Of a stretch of 64,000 bases of DNA, positions 58,729 through 64,000 are shown piece by piece. The notes beneath the pieces are model-generated. The model did no database searches, was not told the origin of the DNA, and worked only from the letters and a program-made list of their open reading frames with translations. This DNA comes from Phycisphaerae bacterium (GTDB lineage: Bacteria; Planctomycetota; Phycisphaerae; JAJVII01). Positions within the stretch are counted from its first letter, which is position 1. The number at the start of each line of letters is the position of its first letter. The translations under genes were made by a program, and so were the position numbers. Where the stretch lies: the NCBI GenBank assembly GCA_022072085.1, contig JAJVII010000022.1, positions 124,001 through 188,000 on the forward strand, given 5' to 3'.

Positions 58729-59268
58729 ATGCAACCCGAGATCGCAACCGGACCGACCGCCGCGACAGCCGTCGTTCGCGACGCGACGCCCGCCGACGTG
58801 CCCGGCCTGGACGCCTGCTATGCGTGCGCCCGCCATGCCGAGCGGATCGCCGGGGCCGACGGCGTCGCGGTCCGCTACCTGCTGATCGAGTCGGCTGGCG
58901 TGGTCGCCGGTTTCGGTCGGCTGATCCTGTCGGACCGGCGCGACCGGTCGGGGCTCAACTACACGCCGCGGATCGTGAACCTCAACGTCCGGCCTGACCT
59001 TCAAGGCCGCGGCTTCGGCTCGCTGTTGATCGGGGCGATGGAGCGGATCGCCCGCAGCGCCGGCTGCCGCGCCCTCTACATCGGCGCCAGCCGCGACAAC
59101 CCGCGGGCGCTGGCCCTCTACCTTCGCCTGGGCTACGGGCCGATCCCCGAGGCCGACCGCAAGGACGTGCGGCTCCATGCCGGCGCCGACGGCGTCCCCA
59201 GCCGACGCGAGCGCGACGCCATCTACGTAGTGAAGTCGCTGGTCGACGCCTCGGCTGCGAACCCGTGA
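58729..59268 (+). CDS. GNAT N-acetyltransferase
   Basis: 179 residues from ATG 58729. The acetyl-CoA site is in NLNVRPDLQGRGFGSLLIGAMERIA (R/Q-x-x-G-x-G/A type, about residues 84-108), and the second motif SRDNPRALALYLRLGYGPI follows at about 123-141. The substrate is not predictable. The frame extends upstream but nothing supports a longer protein. Short 3' gap to the zinc-ribbon membrane protein gene, same strand, which has its own ribosome-binding site. Confidence 0.88.
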   Translation: MQPEIATGPTAATAVVRDATPADVPGLDACYACARHAERIAGADGVAVRYLLIESAGVVAGFGRLILSDRRDRSGLNYTPRIVNLNVRPDLQGRGFGSLLIGAMERIARSAGCRALYIGASRDNPRALALYLRLGYGPIPEADRKDVRLHAGADGVPSRRERDAIYVVKSLVDASAANP

Positions 59269-59301
59269 CGGGAAAAGACGCTGACGCTTCTCTCGCGACG
59301 C

Positions 59302-59307
59302 TATACT
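59302..59307 (+). promoter_or_regulatory. -10 box of the zinc-ribbon membrane protein gene
   Basis: TATACT, with AAGGAGG (59333-59339) five bases before ATG 59345. Confidence 0.4.
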
Positions 59308-59344
59308 GGTGGCGACGACCAGGGATCCGGACAAGGAGGCCTCG

Positions 59345-59905
59345 ATGGCCCGCTTCATCTGCCCCGCCTGCAACGCCATGTTCCGCGTCGCGCCCGAGCA
59401 CCTGGGCCTGGAGGTCGCCTGTCCCAACTGCGGCCAGGGGCTGGCGACGCACGGCGGCGGCGCGGCGGCCGCGGCGCCGCCTCTGCCGGTGCAGCCGGCG
59501 CCGGTGTCGCCGCCGGGCGGATGGGCCGGGGCCGGGCCGACGCCCAGGCGCGGCAGCCCCGCCGGCCTGGTCGCCCTGCTCCTCTCGGTGGCGTCGTGGG
59601 GCGTCTACCTGGTGGTGGCCAACGTGCTGTTCGCCGCCACGATGGTCGGCCACGCCGAGCCGGACCTGATGCAGTCCATGGAACTGCATCGCCAGGCCGT
59701 CGCGTCGGCGCCGGCGTGGGTCTGGCCGATCATGGTCGCCGTCGCGTTGACTGCCCTGCTGTCGGTTGCCCTGGCGATCGGCTCGCTGGCCAGGCCGAAC
59801 CGCAAACGTGCCGCCGCCGTGATTGGACTGATCCTCGGCGCGCTGGCGACCTTCTCAGCCAGCGGATTGGCGACCGAGCTGTTCATGGCAGTTCACGTGG
59901 GGTGA
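59345..59905 (+). CDS. Small zinc-ribbon membrane protein
   Basis: 186 residues. N-terminal zinc ribbon with C6xxC9 (CPAC) and C27xxC30 (CPNC), then a Gly/Ala/Pro linker and three hydrophobic helices (about 72-92, 120-141, 154-178). Such ribbon-plus-helix proteins are frequent in planctomycetes; function unknown. It is convergent with carB; the hairpin at 59912-59939 separates them. Strong ribosome-binding site AAGGAGG. Confidence 0.7.
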   Translation: MARFICPACNAMFRVAPEHLGLEVACPNCGQGLATHGGGAAAAAPPLPVQPAPVSPPGGWAGAGPTPRRGSPAGLVALLLSVASWGVYLVVANVLFAATMVGHAEPDLMQSMELHRQAVASAPAWVWPIMVAVALTALLSVALAIGSLARPNRKRAAAVIGLILGALATFSASGLATELFMAVHVG

Positions 59906-59911
59906 ACGAAG

Positions 59912-59939
59912 AAGCCCCGCCGGTATCCTGGCAGGGCTT
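59912..59939 (-). terminator. Hairpin terminator after carB
   Basis: On the minus strand AAGCCC-T-GCC pairs with GGC-G-GGGCTT, then CTTCTTCG. T-poor, so a moderate call; it may work in both directions. Confidence 0.55.
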
Positions 59940-59952
59940 GCGGGGGTGACGA

Positions 59953-63429
<3,477 letters not shown>

Positions 63430-63560
63430 AGAGGCGGCCGACCTCAGGGGTTGGGGTATGGCATTCGACGGGCCGACGCGGCGCGGTTCGCCCGCCCGGC
63501 CGTTCCAAATCCCGCGGATGGTAACAGGGCAGGGGAGCCCTTTCAAGAACCAAGCGGCCG

Positions 63561-63590
63561 TTGCACCTCGCCGGCGGGTGGGCCTATGAT
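63561..63590 (+). promoter_or_regulatory. Promoter of the peroxiredoxin gene
   Basis: TTGCAC at 63561-63566, 18-base spacer, TATGAT at 63585-63590. A leader of about 45 bases contains GGGAGG 5 bases before ATG 63642. Confidence 0.55.
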
Positions 63591-63641
63591 AGGCCTCGTT
63601 CGACGCATCCGATTCAACCGCCTGATCGCAGGGAGGCCCGC

Positions 63642-64000
63642 ATGGCCAAGCCGACCCAGCCGTCCGCTGTCGATCCCAAGAGCCTGGAAGGGAAGAAGGC
63701 CCCGGCCGTCACGCTCGACGCCGTCGGCCCGGACGGGACGACAAGCAAGGTGAAACTGAGCGATTTTGCCGATAAGAAGAACGTCGTCCTCTACTTCTAC
63801 CCCAAGGACGACACGCCCGGCTGCACGACCGAGGCCTGCGGGTTCCGCGACCTGTCAGCCGACTTCGCGAAGGTGGACACGGTCGTGCTCGGCGTCTCGT
63901 GCGACGGCGTCGAGAGCCACGCGAAGTTCGTCGGCAAGTACCAGTTGCCGTTCGCGCTGCTGTCGGACCCCGACGCCGCGGCCGCAACGAAATACGGCGT
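63642..64000 (+). CDS. bcp: Peroxiredoxin, Bcp type, cut by the window end
   Basis: 119 codons before the window stops. The AhpC-TSA fold is clear: [25 protein letters not shown] holds the peroxidatic Cys in PGCTTE and a possible resolving Cys five residues later (TEAC), the Bcp-type atypical two-Cys arrangement. It reduces hydroperoxides using thioredoxin. The N-terminal 20 residues precede the usual start of the fold by a short extension. A separate promoter lies between it and divergent carB. Confidence 0.88.
   Translation, partial: MAKPTQPSAVDPKSLEGKKAPAVTLDAVGPDGTTSKVKLSDFADKKNVVLYFYPKDDTPGCTTEACGFRDLSADFAKVDTVVLGVSCDGVESHAKFVGKYQLPFALLSDPDAAAATKYG

Overview
The window is GC-rich bacterial chromosome, most likely from Planctomycetota and probably near class Phycisphaerae. 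That placement is inferred from gene content: PEP-CTERM proteins, a DUF4159 toroid lipoprotein beside a von Willebrand A/glutamine-amidotransferase-like membrane protein, Pro/Thr/Gln-rich secreted proteins, and several families of dispersed intergenic repeats. There is no rRNA, no CRISPR array and no complete mobile element. Two tRNA genes are present (Arg-UCG and Ala-CGC). Outer-membrane lipopolysaccharide export genes (lptF, lptG) indicate a diderm envelope.

Layout. 1-6.4 kb: a secreted gluzincin-type peptidase (5' end outside the window), then the DUF4159 lipoprotein and the divergent VWA membrane protein. 6.4-9.0 kb: a candidate small RNA on the minus strand with its own promoter and terminator, followed by ygfZ and an Nfu-type Fe-S scaffold and a CPBP membrane protease. 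9.0-15 kb: repeat-rich stretch holding a MagIII-like DNA glycosylase, a GGDEF protein, a 42-residue membrane protein, tRNA-Arg, a 20-residue Lys/Ala peptide gene with a very strong ribosome-binding site and three hairpins in its 3' region, a CGCG-rich island and an M28 peptidase. 15-22 kb: fatty-acid desaturase, tRNA-Ala, lptF-lptG, a Crp/Fnr regulator and comF. 21.7-29 kb: lipoproteins, two DUF21/CBS (CorC-type) membrane proteins, a PKD-tailed esterase and a nucleotidyltransferase. 29-36 kb: lone HicB, an unassigned protein, phosphotransbutyrylase-like enzyme, a Tat-exported DUF362 protein, a large B12/radical-SAM protein with an unusual secreted-looking tail, and an L,D-transpeptidase. 36-49 kb: PEP-CTERM protein, isochorismatase-like hydrolase, glycosyltransferase-like membrane protein, deiminase, URO-D-like protein, hemA with its ccsA/hemX partner and a Trm11-like methyltransferase. 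49-64 kb: a three-domain acyltransferase-ACP-ligase, three paralogous PGRP amidases, a second PEP-CTERM protein, a thioredoxin-like ferredoxin, a GNAT enzyme, carB with a repeat-derived insert, and a peroxiredoxin cut by the window end.

Functionally the window mixes envelope building (lptFG, L,D-transpeptidase, PGRP amidases, acyl-lipid enzymes, desaturase), haem and Fe-S supply (hemA, ccsA/hemX, ygfZ, nfu) and housekeeping metabolism (carB, comF, Bcp). The least ordinary pieces are the radical-SAM fusion with repeated EMAP motifs, the two compact structured transcripts (the 6.6 kb RNA and the 12.4 kb micro-gene), and the repeat sequences that have entered coding regions (carB and the acyltransferase-ACP-ligase). 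Several genes have a consensus-like -10 box so close to the start codon that leaderless mRNA is likely.
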